DNA from: Vulcanisaeta thermophila
GTDB lineage: Archaea; Thermoproteota; Thermoprotei; Thermoproteales; Thermocladiaceae
Reading direction: 5' to 3'
DNA: 64,000 bases
Assembly: GCF_001748385.1 (NCBI RefSeq)
Contig: NZ_BCLI01000004.1
Coordinates: forward strand, 558,001 to 622,000
Made by a program: the position numbers and the translations under genes. The notes beneath the pieces were generated by a model. That model was not told the origin of the DNA. It did no database searches and was given only the letters and a program-made list of their open reading frames with translations. This document shows positions 33,957 to 43,363 of the stretch, in pieces; the stretch's first letter is position 1; every line of letters begins with the position of its first letter.

Positions 33957-35642
33957 ATGGTCACGGGTGGGGAGGCCGTTGTGAGGTCGTTGGCTGAGGA
34001 GGGCGTTGATGTGGTATTTGGGATACCGGGAACCCACGTATTAAGCCTATACGCTGCGCTCCATGACTATAGGGATAGGATTAGGCATGTGCTTGGTAGG
34101 TTTGAGCCTAGCATGGGCTTCATGGCCGATGGGTACGCAAGAGCCAGTGGTGAGGTTGGTGTTGCGATAGCCACTGCGGGCCCTGGCGCCACGGGCCTCG
34201 TAACACCACTGGCACACGCTAGTGTGGAGAGCGTGCCCATAGTGGCGCTCGCGGGTTTAACCCCAATAAGGACCGCGGGCAGGGGTTACTACCATGAGTT
34301 TAGGGGCAGGGATTCCCAGTTAAGTATTTTCAGGGCATTCACGAAAATGGCCGTTAGGGTTGAGGATCCGGGGGATATCCCCAGCGTGATTGCCAAGGCC
34401 TTTAGGGTTGCCAGGGAGGGTAGGCCAGGCCCCGTTTACATTGAGCTACCCAGGGATGTTCTTGAAAGTGAAACTGAATGGCGCGGGTACCAAAGGGAGG
34501 TTGTGACCAAGCCATCACCTGACCCGGAAATAGTCAATAAGGTGGCCAGGGAATTACTAAGTGCCGAGAGGCCCGTTATCTACGCAGGTGGCGGTGTGAT
34601 AGCGGCCAATGCCAGCGAATTACTGGTGAGGGTTGCTGAGGAGTTGGGCGCGCCCGTGGTCACCACGGTTATGGGTAAAGGAGCCATACCCTTTGACCAC
34701 CCACTACATGGTGGGTTAGCCGCGGGTTACTTCGGCGATACTGTCGCGGTTAAGTTGGTGGAGGGTGCGGACGTTGTTTTGGCAATCGGCACCAGGTTTA
34801 ATGAGCTGGATACCGGCATGTGGTCCTTCGGGATAAGGGGTAAGTTGATCCATGTTAATATAGATCCCGAGGATCTCGGCAAGAATTACACGCCGTACAT
34901 GACGGTACTGGCCGACGCCCTGGAATTCCTAAGGGCGCTTTATGAGAGGGTGCGTGGTAAGGGGCCTGGTAAGGATAGGGGTGTTAAGCTCATTAATGAG
35001 GTTAGGGAGAGCGTGGGTAGTACGGAATTACTGGAGATGGGGTATGATAAGAGTAAGATAAACCCAAGCGACCTGGTAAGGACGCTTAGGAAGGTCCTGG
35101 ACAGGGATGCCATAGTCACGTGCGATGCGGGTGGGAATCAAGTGGCCATGTTCGAGTTCCCGGTCTACAAGCCGAGGACGTACTTCAACCCCACGGGATT
35201 CACCACACTGGGCTACTCAATACCAGCGGCCATTGGTGCCAAGATAGCACGCCCAGACGCCACTGTGGTTGCCACCACGGGTGATGCGGCCTTCTTCATG
35301 ACGGGTATGGAGATAGCCACGGCGGCGGAGCTCAACCTAAACATAGCCTTTGTGATATTCAATGATAGGGCGCAGGGAGTACTTAAGTTACAACAGAGGC
35401 TCCTCTACGGTGGTAAGGTGTACGAATCCCACACATACCCCATGGACTTCTGCAGGTTTGCGGAATCACTAAGTGTAAGGTGTGTGAGGATTCAATCCAG
35501 GGATGAGTTGGAGGAGGGCCTTCATAACTGTATCTATGGCGGTAAAGGCCCATGCATAGCCGACGTGTTAATCAACCCCGATGCAATCCCCATCCCAATA
35601 ACGAGGCAGTTAATGGCATTGTTCAGGAGGAGGGGTTCCTAA
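33957..35642 (+). CDS. Thiamine-diphosphate enzyme, acetolactate-synthase-like
   Basis: A 561-residue three-domain TPP enzyme. The N-terminal PYR domain has R-F-E-P-S-M-G-F-M-A-D-G-Y-A-R, with the cofactor-activating Glu retained; the C-terminal PP domain has G-D-A-A-F-F-M-T-G-M-E and a diverged metal motif (N-D-R-A-Q-G). The fold is that of acetolactate synthase and benzoylformate decarboxylase, but the diverged residues and lack of an ilvN neighbour argue against branched-chain amino acid synthesis. The ATG at 33957 has a GAGGTGAT site 5-12 bases upstream; a GTG at 33948 is less likely. It shares an operon with a 2-hydroxyacid dehydrogenase, suggesting linked 2-oxoacid chemistry. Confidence 0.82.
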   Translation: MVTGGEAVVRSLAEEGVDVVFGIPGTHVLSLYAALHDYRDRIRHVLGRFEPSMGFMADGYARASGEVGVAIATAGPGATGLVTPLAHASVESVPIVALAGLTPIRTAGRGYYHEFRGRDSQLSIFRAFTKMAVRVEDPGDIPSVIAKAFRVAREGRPGPVYIELPRDVLESETEWRGYQREVVTKPSPDPEIVNKVARELLSAERPVIYAGGGVIAANASELLVRVAEELGAPVVTTVMGKGAIPFDHPLHGGLAAGYFGDTVAVKLVEGADVVLAIGTRFNELDTGMWSFGIRGKLIHVNIDPEDLGKNYTPYMTVLADALEFLRALYERVRGKGPGKDRGVKLINEVRESVGSTELLEMGYDKSKINPSDLVRTLRKVLDRDAIVTCDAGGNQVAMFEFPVYKPRTYFNPTGFTTLGYSIPAAIGAKIARPDATVVATTGDAAFFMTGMEIATAAELNLNIAFVIFNDRAQGVLKLQQRLLYGGKVYESHTYPMDFCRFAESLSVRCVRIQSRDELEEGLHNCIYGGKGPCIADVLINPDAIPIPITRQLMALFRRRGS

Positions 35643-35689
35643 TTCATTTAATAATTTGTTTAAATTGACCCATAATACTTAAGCAAAAG

Positions 35690-35699
35690 CTTTATAAAA
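35690..35699 (+). promoter_or_regulatory. TATA box of the permease-amidohydrolase pair
   Basis: CTTTATAAAA is centred 25 bases before the ATG at 35720, so permease and amidohydrolase can be transcribed independently of the upstream dehydrogenase/TPP pair. Confidence 0.55.
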
Positions 35700-35719
35700 T
35701 CTTTAGTTAGCCAACATCA

Positions 35720-37237
35720 ATGGAGGACGAGGGTAAGATCTTCCTCAGGGAGTCCACGGGTTTGGTTAAGGAGGCTGGCTTCTGGGATGCCGTATCAATA
35801 AACATAGCCAACATGTCCGCCGGCGCTGCCCTGGGCACAGTGGGCTTCACGCTAATGGCGTTACCGAGCATAGCGGGTGTGAACCTTGTCTACGCATCCA
35901 TAATGGCCTTCCTACTCTCCATACCCCAAATCATAGTCTACACAATACTGACCACGGTGATACCAAGGACTGGTGGTGATTATGTTTGGTTAACCAGAGC
36001 CCTGGGTCCCCGGTGGGCATGGTTGAGTAATGGCCTTGTTATGGCCTTCGTAATACAGGCCCTGGCTTACTACGCATTGGTCGCCCTGGCTGGTGTGGCC
36101 CAGTTGACCTCCGTACTCCCCGTACTGGGTATGTCAATAAGCCTAAGCACCCCTGAGGTTGTGGGTATAGCCATCTCATTCTTCGCTGTGATTGTGCTTG
36201 TTAACATCCTGGGCACTAGGTATGGTATTAGGCTCATGACCGTACTAACCACATTATCCATACTGGGCCTGGTAACAGCCATACTGGTACTATTCCTAAC
36301 CCCGCACTCTGCGATTGTGAAGGCGGTAAACTCCTTACTACCAAGCGGTTACTCATACAAATCCCTAGCTACATCGTACAGAGGCCCCACCTTTACATTA
36401 AGTGGTGCATTGATGGTCATACCCTTCTTCGCCCTTTACGTCTACCCATGGTTAATGGCCGGCCCTGCGATAGCGTCTGAGATAAGGGGTAGGAACGCCC
36501 TTAGGTGGAACGTACCCCTGGGCGCCCTGTTGACAATGGGGATGGCGACCCTGGGCTTCGCATCAATGTACTACGCACTGGGTTTTGGCTTCACCACAGA
36601 GGCCCTCTCAAACCCAAGCACCAACTCCATCATTAACTTCTGGACCGTGGCTATGGTGGCGTCGGGTAATAAGTACCTTGAGTGGTTCCTTGGGATCGTA
36701 TCCGTGCTTTGGTACCTGGCCATACTAGCCTATGGAGCCATCCTGGTGGTTAGGTATTGGTTTGCCCTTGCCTTTGATAGGGTTTGGCCCAGCTTCTTCG
36801 CATACCTAAGCCCAAGGTTCGGAACACCAATATACGCACACCTAATTGACCTACTGGGCACATCCGCATTAATAGCCGCTGCGGGTTTCCTATACAACAC
36901 ATTCACGGCACTTTACGGAACCGAGGTGGGGCCACTAACCTACCTGGCCTTTGTGGGCATAGCCGCTGTGGTACTAGCCAGAAGGAGGGGCGACCTAGGT
37001 AGGGGCTCCAGGGCGCTCCTTACAATTGCCGGTGCCCTTCAATTTGCGGTTTTCGTGTACCTGGTTTACGAGTTCCTGGCATACCCCAGTATTTGGGGCG
37101 GTAATTGGCTCGCCTACGGTGTTGAGATTGGCGCCTTCGTACTGGGTGTTGTGGCTTACTTCGTGGCGAGGCACGTGAGCATTAATAAGTATGGGTTGGA
37201 CATATCCGTTGCTTACCAGGAGATACCACCCGAGTGA
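35720..37237 (+). CDS. APC-superfamily amino acid/amine permease
   Basis: A 505-residue transporter with about 12-14 membrane helices. The N-terminal region F-W-D-A-V-S-I-N-I-A-N-M-S-A-G and the following I-P-R-T-G-G-D-Y-V-W helix-break motif are those of the APC (amino acid-polyamine-organocation) superfamily. The substrate is not decidable from sequence. The amidohydrolase gene begins 5 bases after its stop, so the imported compound is probably the substrate of that hydrolase. A leaderless ATG start is supported by a TATA box 25 bases upstream. Confidence 0.85.
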   Translation: MEDEGKIFLRESTGLVKEAGFWDAVSINIANMSAGAALGTVGFTLMALPSIAGVNLVYASIMAFLLSIPQIIVYTILTTVIPRTGGDYVWLTRALGPRWAWLSNGLVMAFVIQALAYYALVALAGVAQLTSVLPVLGMSISLSTPEVVGIAISFFAVIVLVNILGTRYGIRLMTVLTTLSILGLVTAILVLFLTPHSAIVKAVNSLLPSGYSYKSLATSYRGPTFTLSGALMVIPFFALYVYPWLMAGPAIASEIRGRNALRWNVPLGALLTMGMATLGFASMYYALGFGFTTEALSNPSTNSIINFWTVAMVASGNKYLEWFLGIVSVLWYLAILAYGAILVVRYWFALAFDRVWPSFFAYLSPRFGTPIYAHLIDLLGTSALIAAAGFLYNTFTALYGTEVGPLTYLAFVGIAAVVLARRRGDLGRGSRALLTIAGALQFAVFVYLVYEFLAYPSIWGGNWLAYGVEIGAFVLGVVAYFVARHVSINKYGLDISVAYQEIPPE

Positions 37238-37242
37238 TTTAA

Positions 37243-38592
37243 ATGCGTGAGAAGGTGGACCTAATCGTCAAATCCAGGTTCATAATAACAATGAGTGAGC
37301 CCATGGTTATTGAGGACGGCGCCATCGCCGTTAGTGAGGGCAGGATCGTGGCCGTGGGTAGGTCCGGCAGGATGCTCAGTGAGTACACGGCTGAGGAGGT
37401 TATCCAACGGGACAGGCACATAGTGATGCCGGGGCTCATTGACACCCACACCCACACACAGCAGGTGCTCCTCAGGTCATCAATAGGTGATTATGAACTG
37501 TCCCTACCACCCATATGGACCAGGTACCTCATACCCTTCGAGAATAGGTTAGATGATGACCTGGCATACCTATCCTCACTCCTTAGCCTCATTAACATGG
37601 TTAGGATGGGCACCACGTACTTCATAGAGGCTGGGGCACCAAGGCCTGGGGAGTTGGTAAGGGCTGTGAATGAGGTTGGGATTAAGGGTGTGGTCACCGC
37701 ATCAACCTTCGACTTAATCAATGGGGAAAGGCTTGATACTAAGGGTGTTTTGAATAGGACGCTGGAGTTGATAGGTGTGGCTAGGGGTAATGCCAGGCCC
37801 TGGTGCTCCATTAGGCAGTTGATGATGGCGTCTGAGGACTTAATCCTAGGCCTAAGGGATTTATGCCTCAGGCATGGTTTAGGCATTACCTACCACCTCG
37901 ATGAATACCAGGGAGAGGTTGACTACTCCCTAACCAGGTATGGTGTGAGGCCGCTTGAGGCCTTGGATAGACTGGGGATCACCAGTGTGAGGCCTTCTGT
38001 GATTGCCCACGGTGTTTACATGTCGGCCAGTGAGGTGGAGATAATGAGGAGGAAGGGCTTGGGACTTGCCTGGTGCCCCACGGTTGACTCAATACTCATG
38101 GGACCCCATTGGCTTGCATTTAATCATAGGGACTTAATCTTCGGTATTGGTAGTGATGGTGGTGCATTCACGAGCCTTGACCTGCTTCATGAGGTTAAGG
38201 TGGCCAGGGCATTGGGTAAGTCCTCCCTGGTATCCCACACCTATGATAAGTCTTCCCTGGACTCATTAACACTGTTGAGGGCGTTGACCGGCTTCGGGGG
38301 TGCGTTGGTTAATGATAGGGTTGGTGCCATTAGGGAGGGATTCTCGGCGGACTTCATAGTCCTTGATGCGAGAAGCACAGCATCCATACCCATCTATGAC
38401 CCCATAAATGCCGTGGTGAGCATCCTCGAGGGTTCCTCGGTGAGTGATGTGGTTGTTAATGGTGGGTTCATAATGATGAATGGTAGGTTATTAACGGTAA
38501 GTGAGGAGAGGGTCCTCGAGCTCCTTGACAGGAATTTGGATAAGGTTTTTGGAATCATTAACGAATTAAGGGAGAGCATTAAGAGTGGGTAA
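37243..38592 (+). CDS. Amidohydrolase, deaminase/chlorohydrolase (TRZ/ATZ-like) type
   Basis: Metal-dependent hydrolase of 449 residues in the cytosine-deaminase/TRZ-ATZ branch. The first metal motif D-T-H-T-H-T is at 68-73, H-L-D-E-Y near 213, I-A-H-G-V-Y near 250 and G-S-D-G-G-A near 304 give the remaining ligands. Relatives deaminate guanine, adenosine-type nucleosides, or dechlorinate/deaminate ring compounds. It is coupled to the APC permease, so uptake and hydrolysis of a nitrogen-rich compound is the likely job. Its 3' end overlaps the convergent phosphoribosyltransferase gene by 14 bases. Confidence 0.82.
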   Translation: MREKVDLIVKSRFIITMSEPMVIEDGAIAVSEGRIVAVGRSGRMLSEYTAEEVIQRDRHIVMPGLIDTHTHTQQVLLRSSIGDYELSLPPIWTRYLIPFENRLDDDLAYLSSLLSLINMVRMGTTYFIEAGAPRPGELVRAVNEVGIKGVVTASTFDLINGERLDTKGVLNRTLELIGVARGNARPWCSIRQLMMASEDLILGLRDLCLRHGLGITYHLDEYQGEVDYSLTRYGVRPLEALDRLGITSVRPSVIAHGVYMSASEVEIMRRKGLGLAWCPTVDSILMGPHWLAFNHRDLIFGIGSDGGAFTSLDLLHEVKVARALGKSSLVSHTYDKSSLDSLTLLRALTGFGGALVNDRVGAIREGFSADFIVLDARSTASIPIYDPINAVVSILEGSSVSDVVVNGGFIMMNGRLLTVSEERVLELLDRNLDKVFGIINELRESIKSG

Positions 38593-39178
38593 CCCCGCGG
38601 TTTTCCAAACTTAGTAGGTTCCTTAATTTACTAATGAATTCACCACTGTAGTAATTAACAAGCCTTAATTCGTTGATTACCGTGTCCGTGTCACGTCCAC
38701 CCTTACTTAACTCCCTAATGACCTCACCCACCTCCCAGGGGAATACAATCCACTTGTCGGTCACTTCAACGTAGTACTCGGGCTTAACCTTGGACCAGGG
38801 CTTTAGGAATAGCGTGGCTACCCTGAGGTCCCTGGCCCCGTAAAGCCTTATCAAGTCCCTCGCCTTCTCCAGCGTCTTACCTGTATCTGCAACATCATCC
38901 ACTATCAAGACCACCTTATCATTGAGGTTTGTTATTAATGGGTGAGTGACCACGGGCTCGGCCTCACCACCTATCCTGGTACCATAACTCCTAAGGCCCA
39001 GGACCACTAGGTCCTCCACGCCCAGGAAGTCCGAGATGAGCTTACCCACTATGTAGCCTCCCCTAAGTATGGCTATTACGGTATCGGGATTGTAACCACT
39101 ACTCCTTATCTTAATTGCCAGGTCCATGGTCATGTTCACGAGCATGTCCCAATTCAGCACCAGGAACCGGGACTCCAT
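38579..39178 (-). CDS. Purine phosphoribosyltransferase, xanthine/guanine type
   Basis: A 199-residue phosphoribosyltransferase. The PRPP motif V-V-L-I-V-D-D-V-A-D-T-G-K-T is at about 89-102, and the R-G-G-Y loop near 39-42 matches the Gpt/HGPRT-like archaeal salvage group, which uses guanine, xanthine or hypoxanthine. The ATG at 39178 gives the family N-terminus; the longer open frame to 39223 would run into the divergent GMP synthase gene. Being head-to-head with guaA genes makes purine salvage to GMP/XMP the natural role. Confidence 0.78.
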   Translation of the reverse strand: MESRFLVLNWDMLVNMTMDLAIKIRSSGYNPDTVIAILRGGYIVGKLISDFLGVEDLVVLGLRSYGTRIGGEAEPVVTHPLITNLNDKVVLIVDDVADTGKTLEKARDLIRLYGARDLRVATLFLKPWSKVKPEYYVEVTDKWIVFPWEVGEVIRELSKGGRDTDTVINELRLVNYYSGEFISKLRNLLSLENRGVTHS

Positions 39179-39284
39179 GTTTATTAACCCATGATCCCTG
39201 GAATTAATAACACTTTTGCCCACGTGGCGTGAATACTACCTAAGCCCTGGGAGAAGCCTTATTAATGCATGGTCTATCAATAAT

Positions 39285-39854
39285 GTGTCCCTCCACGTAG
39301 GTGTGATGAACTTCAGCGGTCAGTATAACCACTTAATACTAAGGAGGGTTAGGGAGCTAGGCTTCACGGGGGACTTCGTGGACCTAAACGAACCCGTGAA
39401 CCAAATCATTGAGAGGTTCAGGTGCCTCATTATCAGTGGTGGTCCCTGGAACGTGCCTGAGGACCTGCCCAGGCTGGGTAATGCCCAGAGGCTCATCCTC
39501 GAGTTTCCAGGCCCTGTACTTGGTATATGCCTCGGTCACCAACTCATGGCTTATACATACGGTGGTGAATTGGCCAGGGTTAACCCAGAGTTTGGTGGTG
39601 TGAGGATCATGGTTGATGATGAGGATACACTATTCCGTGGGTTACCCAGGGAGTTCAAGGTTTGGGAGAGCCACAACATAAGCGTCATAAGGGCACCCAG
39701 CGGGTTTAGGGTTATAGCGCATAGTGATAGGGTTCCCGTGGAGGCCATGGTTAATGAGGATATCAGGAGGTTCGGTGTTCAATTCCACCCAGAGGTGAGC
39801 CACACGGAGTACGGTAGGGAAATACTGAGGAACTTCCTAAACCTATGCCATTAA
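39285..39854 (+). CDS. guaA: GMP synthase, glutaminase subunit
   Basis: Separate glutamine amidotransferase subunit of archaeal GMP synthase (guaAA); it releases ammonia for amination of XMP. Class I GATase motifs are G-I-C-L-G-H-Q (nucleophile Cys) and Q-F-H-P-E-V (His/Glu). With the GTG at 39285 the protein has 189 residues and starts V-S-L-H-V-G-V-M-N-F, the expected first beta-strand; the longer frame from 39216 overlaps the divergent gene, and an AT-rich box at 39257-39266 is well placed for the GTG. The ATP-PPase subunit follows 80 bases downstream with its own promoter. Confidence 0.88.
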   Translation: MSLHVGVMNFSGQYNHLILRRVRELGFTGDFVDLNEPVNQIIERFRCLIISGGPWNVPEDLPRLGNAQRLILEFPGPVLGICLGHQLMAYTYGGELARVNPEFGGVRIMVDDEDTLFRGLPREFKVWESHNISVIRAPSGFRVIAHSDRVPVEAMVNEDIRRFGVQFHPEVSHTEYGREILRNFLNLCH

Positions 39855-39905
39855 ATCAAATCATTAAATAAACCCACAATTAAGCTGGGGAATTACCAGT
39901 AAAGC

Positions 39906-39914
39906 ATTTAAAAG
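39906..39914 (+). promoter_or_regulatory. TATA box of the GMP synthase ATPase subunit gene
   Basis: ATTTAAAAG is centred 25 bases before the ATG at 39935, giving a leaderless message for the second GMP synthase subunit. Confidence 0.55.
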
Positions 39915-39934
39915 ATTCATAAAAACAATACGTA

Positions 39935-41059
39935 ATGGATGTAAAGGCGTTCATAAACCAGGTGGTGGAGGCCATTAAGCGAGTACCATTGAGGTGCGCC
40001 CTGGCCGCGGTCAGCGGTGGTGTTGATAGCACCACCAGCGCAGTCCTAGCGAGGCTGGCACTGGGTGATAGGTTGAGGGCGGTCTTTATGGACACAGGCT
40101 TCATGAGGATCAACGAACCACAAAGCGTTAGGGATGCCCTTAGGGACTTACTACCCCTGGAAATAATAGATCTGAGTAATGAGTTTTACAGCAGCATGAT
40201 GGGCCTGGCAGACGCTGAGGAGAAGAGGTTAAGGTTCAGGGAGACCTTCTACAACGCATTATCAAGGATCGCCAGGGACTATGGCTGTGATTACCTGGTT
40301 CAGGGAACCATAGCCCCAGACTGGATAGAAACTAAGGGTGGCATTAAGACGCAGCACAACGTCCTGGAGCAGCTGGGCATAGATACGGCTAGTAAGTACG
40401 GGTTTAAACTCATAGAGCCCCTGAGAGAGCTGTACAAGGACCAGGTTAGGGAGGTGGCCAGGGAGTTGGGCATACCCAGCCTAATCATTAATAGGCAGCC
40501 CTTCCCAGGGCCTGGACTGAGCATTAGGGCCGTGGGCAGGCTGACCCTGGAGAAGCTTGAACTTGTTAGGAGGGCCACGGCAATAGTCGAGGATGAGCTC
40601 TCGGGCATGGGGCTAAGCCAGTGGTTCGCAGCCGCCTGGGAAGACGACTCATCATTTAATGATGACCTATCAAGGGCCATTAGGAATTACGGAGATTTAG
40701 AGGTGGAGTTGTTCAGGGTAAGGGCCACTGGGGTTAAGGGAGATTCCAGGGAGTACGGGGGTATAGCCCTGGTCAGGGGTCACGTTAAGAGTTGGGAGCT
40801 CATATATGAGCTTTACGATGCAATAACCACCAGGAGCAACGTGACCCACGTCATTTACGAACTAACCAGGAGGGGCCGTGGTGGGTATTTCGTATCCATT
40901 AGGGCTGTGGAGACCCAGGACTTCATGACCGCAGAGGTCCCCAGGCTGGGTAGGGAGTTATTAATGGGTGTGGCCCAGAAGTTGATGAGGTATGATGAGG
41001 TTTCTGCCGTGGGTTTTGACGTAACGCCAAAACCCCCGGCCACTATTGAGTACGAGTAA
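39935..41059 (+). CDS. guaA: GMP synthase, ATP-pyrophosphatase subunit
   Basis: Archaeal PP-loop subunit (guaAB) that adenylates XMP and, with ammonia from the partner glutaminase, makes GMP. The P-loop A-V-S-G-G-V-D-S-T-T is at 25-34; Q-G-T-I-A-P-D near 123 and the R-Q-P-F-P-G-P-G-L-S-I-R motif near 188 are specific to GMP synthase. The 374-residue length is longer than the minimal archaeal subunit (about 300) because of the C-terminal dimerisation domain, ending in P-P-A-T-I-E-Y-E, the typical terminus. Confidence 0.93.
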   Translation: MDVKAFINQVVEAIKRVPLRCALAAVSGGVDSTTSAVLARLALGDRLRAVFMDTGFMRINEPQSVRDALRDLLPLEIIDLSNEFYSSMMGLADAEEKRLRFRETFYNALSRIARDYGCDYLVQGTIAPDWIETKGGIKTQHNVLEQLGIDTASKYGFKLIEPLRELYKDQVREVARELGIPSLIINRQPFPGPGLSIRAVGRLTLEKLELVRRATAIVEDELSGMGLSQWFAAAWEDDSSFNDDLSRAIRNYGDLEVELFRVRATGVKGDSREYGGIALVRGHVKSWELIYELYDAITTRSNVTHVIYELTRRGRGGYFVSIRAVETQDFMTAEVPRLGRELLMGVAQKLMRYDEVSAVGFDVTPKPPATIEYE

Positions 41060-41197
41060 TTGAATACCAAGCCCACTGGTGGTTACTCATAATAACCATC
41101 CCTGGATGTTAAGACCATGTCAGGAATACCCAACGCGCAATCCCTTCAATATTCCCTAGGGATTACCTGGATTGTGAGGGTTTGGTGTTTTAAGGGC

Positions 41198-42145
41198 TTA
41201 GCCGAAGGCCTTGACCAACCTTGCCAGGTAATCCCAGTATTCGTCTATTTCCTTCTCTATCTCCTTTATATCCTCCGGCGTCAAGTGGGCAAACCTCCCC
41301 TGCCTCTTTAGATACTCCACTATCGGCTTCCTCCTTGACTTGTCCAGGTGGGTATTGCTTGGTGGGTTGAGTATTATCTTACCATGGTCCCACTCGTATA
41401 GTGGGAAGTACCCTGTTTCCGTGGCCAGCCTGGCTATTTCAATGGTCTGCTCCTCAGGGTACTTCCAGCCTGGTGGGCATGGGGCTAGTACGTGTATGAA
41501 TGCAGGCCCCTCGTTTAGGCGTTCCAGGGCCGTCCTTACCTTATTCGCCAGGTCTATTGGGTATGCTATGTTTGCTGTGGCTGCATATGGTATGTGGTGA
41601 GCCATCACAATACCCATTATATCCTTCTTCCTCTGCACCTTACCCCTCATTACCTTACCCACGGGTGATGTGGTGGTCCACGCGAAGTGCGGTGTTCCCC
41701 CGCTTCTTTGTATTCCTGTGTTCATGTAGGCCTCATTATCATAAAGCACATAGAGAACCCCATGACCACGCTCAAGCATACCACTAAGAGACTGCAAACC
41801 AATATCATAAGTACCACCATCACCAGCTATCACCATTACCCTGGCATTGGTGTCAGTAAGCCCCTTCCTTCTAAGCACCTTCAGCGCTGCCTCTATTCCG
41901 GAAGCCACGGCTGCGGAGTTTTCAAAGGCCACATGTATGTAAGGCACACCCCAGGCGGTGTATGGGAATGATGTTGTGGTGACCTCTATGCAGCCTGTGG
42001 CGTTGACCACTATGATGTCATCCCCAGCGGCCTTCAACAACCACCTAACCGCTATTGATGGACCACAGCCAGCGCAGGTTAGCTGACCAGGTCCATACCT
42101 CTCCTCAGCGGGTAACTCCCTTATGTTTCTGAAGTAGACCTTCAT
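41198..42145 (-). CDS. porB: Pyruvate:ferredoxin oxidoreductase beta subunit
   Basis: TPP-binding subunit (315 residues) of the four-subunit pyruvate synthase, which interconverts pyruvate + CoA and acetyl-CoA + CO2 with ferredoxin. C-A-G-C-G near residue 25 provides cluster cysteines; G-D-G-G-T-Y-D-I-G near 108 and N-E-A-Y-M-N-T-G are the TPP/metal motif; a further Cys lies in A-P-C-P-P-G-W. It is the last gene of porCDAB and overlaps porA by 4 bases. A related 2-oxoacid such as 2-ketoisovalerate cannot be fully excluded. Confidence 0.9.
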   Translation of the reverse strand: MKVYFRNIRELPAEERYGPGQLTCAGCGPSIAVRWLLKAAGDDIIVVNATGCIEVTTTSFPYTAWGVPYIHVAFENSAAVASGIEAALKVLRRKGLTDTNARVMVIAGDGGTYDIGLQSLSGMLERGHGVLYVLYDNEAYMNTGIQRSGGTPHFAWTTTSPVGKVMRGKVQRKKDIMGIVMAHHIPYAATANIAYPIDLANKVRTALERLNEGPAFIHVLAPCPPGWKYPEEQTIEIARLATETGYFPLYEWDHGKIILNPPSNTHLDKSRRKPIVEYLKRQGRFAHLTPEDIKEIEKEIDEYWDYLARLVKAFG

Positions 42146-43359
42146 GCTCTCAACCCCATGAACATTGTCCTCCTTGGGAAGTAGCCCGTGTTTTTGAATT
42201 CCACGAGCTCCCTTATTAATTCATAAAGGTCCTCTATGAATATGGTTCTTTGGGATATGCCGTGGACCACGGAGACCACGGGCACACTCACACCCTGGCT
42301 ATACATGGCAGCCACAACCTCATTGAACACGGGGCCCTCGAAGGTGGACCCAGGCGATAACGCCCTGTCTATGACCGCAACAGCCTTAGCATCCTTTATC
42401 GCCTTAACCACCTCCTCAGTGGGGAAGGGCTTGAGAACCCTTATCCTAAGGACCCCAGCCCTTATCCCATTCCTCCTGGCCTCATCCACAGCCTCCTTGG
42501 CATTCCCCGTGGACGCGCCCCCGTATGTTATGAGTATGTAGTCCGCATCATCAACCCTGTACTGCTCCACAACGTCGTAATCCGTCCCGAAGGCCTTGTT
42601 GAATTCGCCCTGGATCTCCTTAATCACTGACTTGGACTCCTTAATCGCATTTATCACCTGGTACTTAATCTCATAGTACCAGTCCGGACTTGCTATCACG
42701 CCCATGGTTATTGGATTCCTTGGGTCAAGCCTTGGCCTGCTCCTATTCCTCGGGGTGAACCTCCTAACCAACTCTTCGTGGTAGAGTTCCACGGGTTCCA
42801 TGGTGTGGCTCATGAGGAATCCGTCGTAGGCCACCATAACGGGCAGTAACACCCTACTATCCTCAGCAATCCTATAAGCCATGATAATCGAATCATAAAC
42901 CTCCTGAGCCGTAGACGCGATGATTATTATCCACCCCGTATCCCTGGCATTCATTATGTCCTGATAATCACCGTGGATGCTTATTGGTGCTGATAAGGCC
43001 CTGCCTGGCGTGGCCATTACCACGGGTAGCCTGAGGCCCGATGTTATGTGTAGTATTTCATGCATTAGCTCAAGGCCCTGGCTGGAGGTTGCTGTGAACA
43101 CCCTGGCGCCTGCCGCGGAGGCCCCCACCATCGCCGATAACGCGCTGTGCTCACTCTCCACGGGTATGAACTCCGCATCCAACTCCCCATTAGCCACGAA
43201 CTCCGCTATCTTCTCTATGATGGTGGTTTGCGGAGTTATTGGGTAGGCGGCCACCACATCAACATCCACATCCTTAACCGCGTAGGCAACCGCGTAATTA
43301 CTAGTTAACCCAATCCTCTCTCTAACCACCTCATCCCTAACCTTTAACTCGGCCTTCAT
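42142..43359 (-). CDS. porA: Pyruvate:ferredoxin oxidoreductase alpha subunit
   Basis: Alpha subunit of 405 residues. The N-terminal half has A-A-Y-P-I-T-P-Q-T-T-I-I-E and E-S-E-H-S-A-L-S-A-M, the POR/VOR PYR-domain motifs that contact TPP; T-A-T-S-S-Q-G-L-E-L-M is the CoA/TPP-channel segment. The C-terminal domain II is complete. Start and stop overlap neighbours in the order C-D-A-B, as in most archaeal por operons. Confidence 0.92.
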   Translation of the reverse strand: MKAELKVRDEVVRERIGLTSNYAVAYAVKDVDVDVVAAYPITPQTTIIEKIAEFVANGELDAEFIPVESEHSALSAMVGASAAGARVFTATSSQGLELMHEILHITSGLRLPVVMATPGRALSAPISIHGDYQDIMNARDTGWIIIIASTAQEVYDSIIMAYRIAEDSRVLLPVMVAYDGFLMSHTMEPVELYHEELVRRFTPRNRSRPRLDPRNPITMGVIASPDWYYEIKYQVINAIKESKSVIKEIQGEFNKAFGTDYDVVEQYRVDDADYILITYGGASTGNAKEAVDEARRNGIRAGVLRIRVLKPFPTEEVVKAIKDAKAVAVIDRALSPGSTFEGPVFNEVVAAMYSQGVSVPVVSVVHGISQRTIFIEDLYELIRELVEFKNTGYFPRRTMFMGLRA

Positions 43360-43363
43360 GGTC

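Noticed and set aside
33957-35642. Glyoxylate carboligase
   Set aside because: Glyoxylate carboligase lacks the cofactor-activating Glu, but this protein keeps it in R-F-E-P-S-M.
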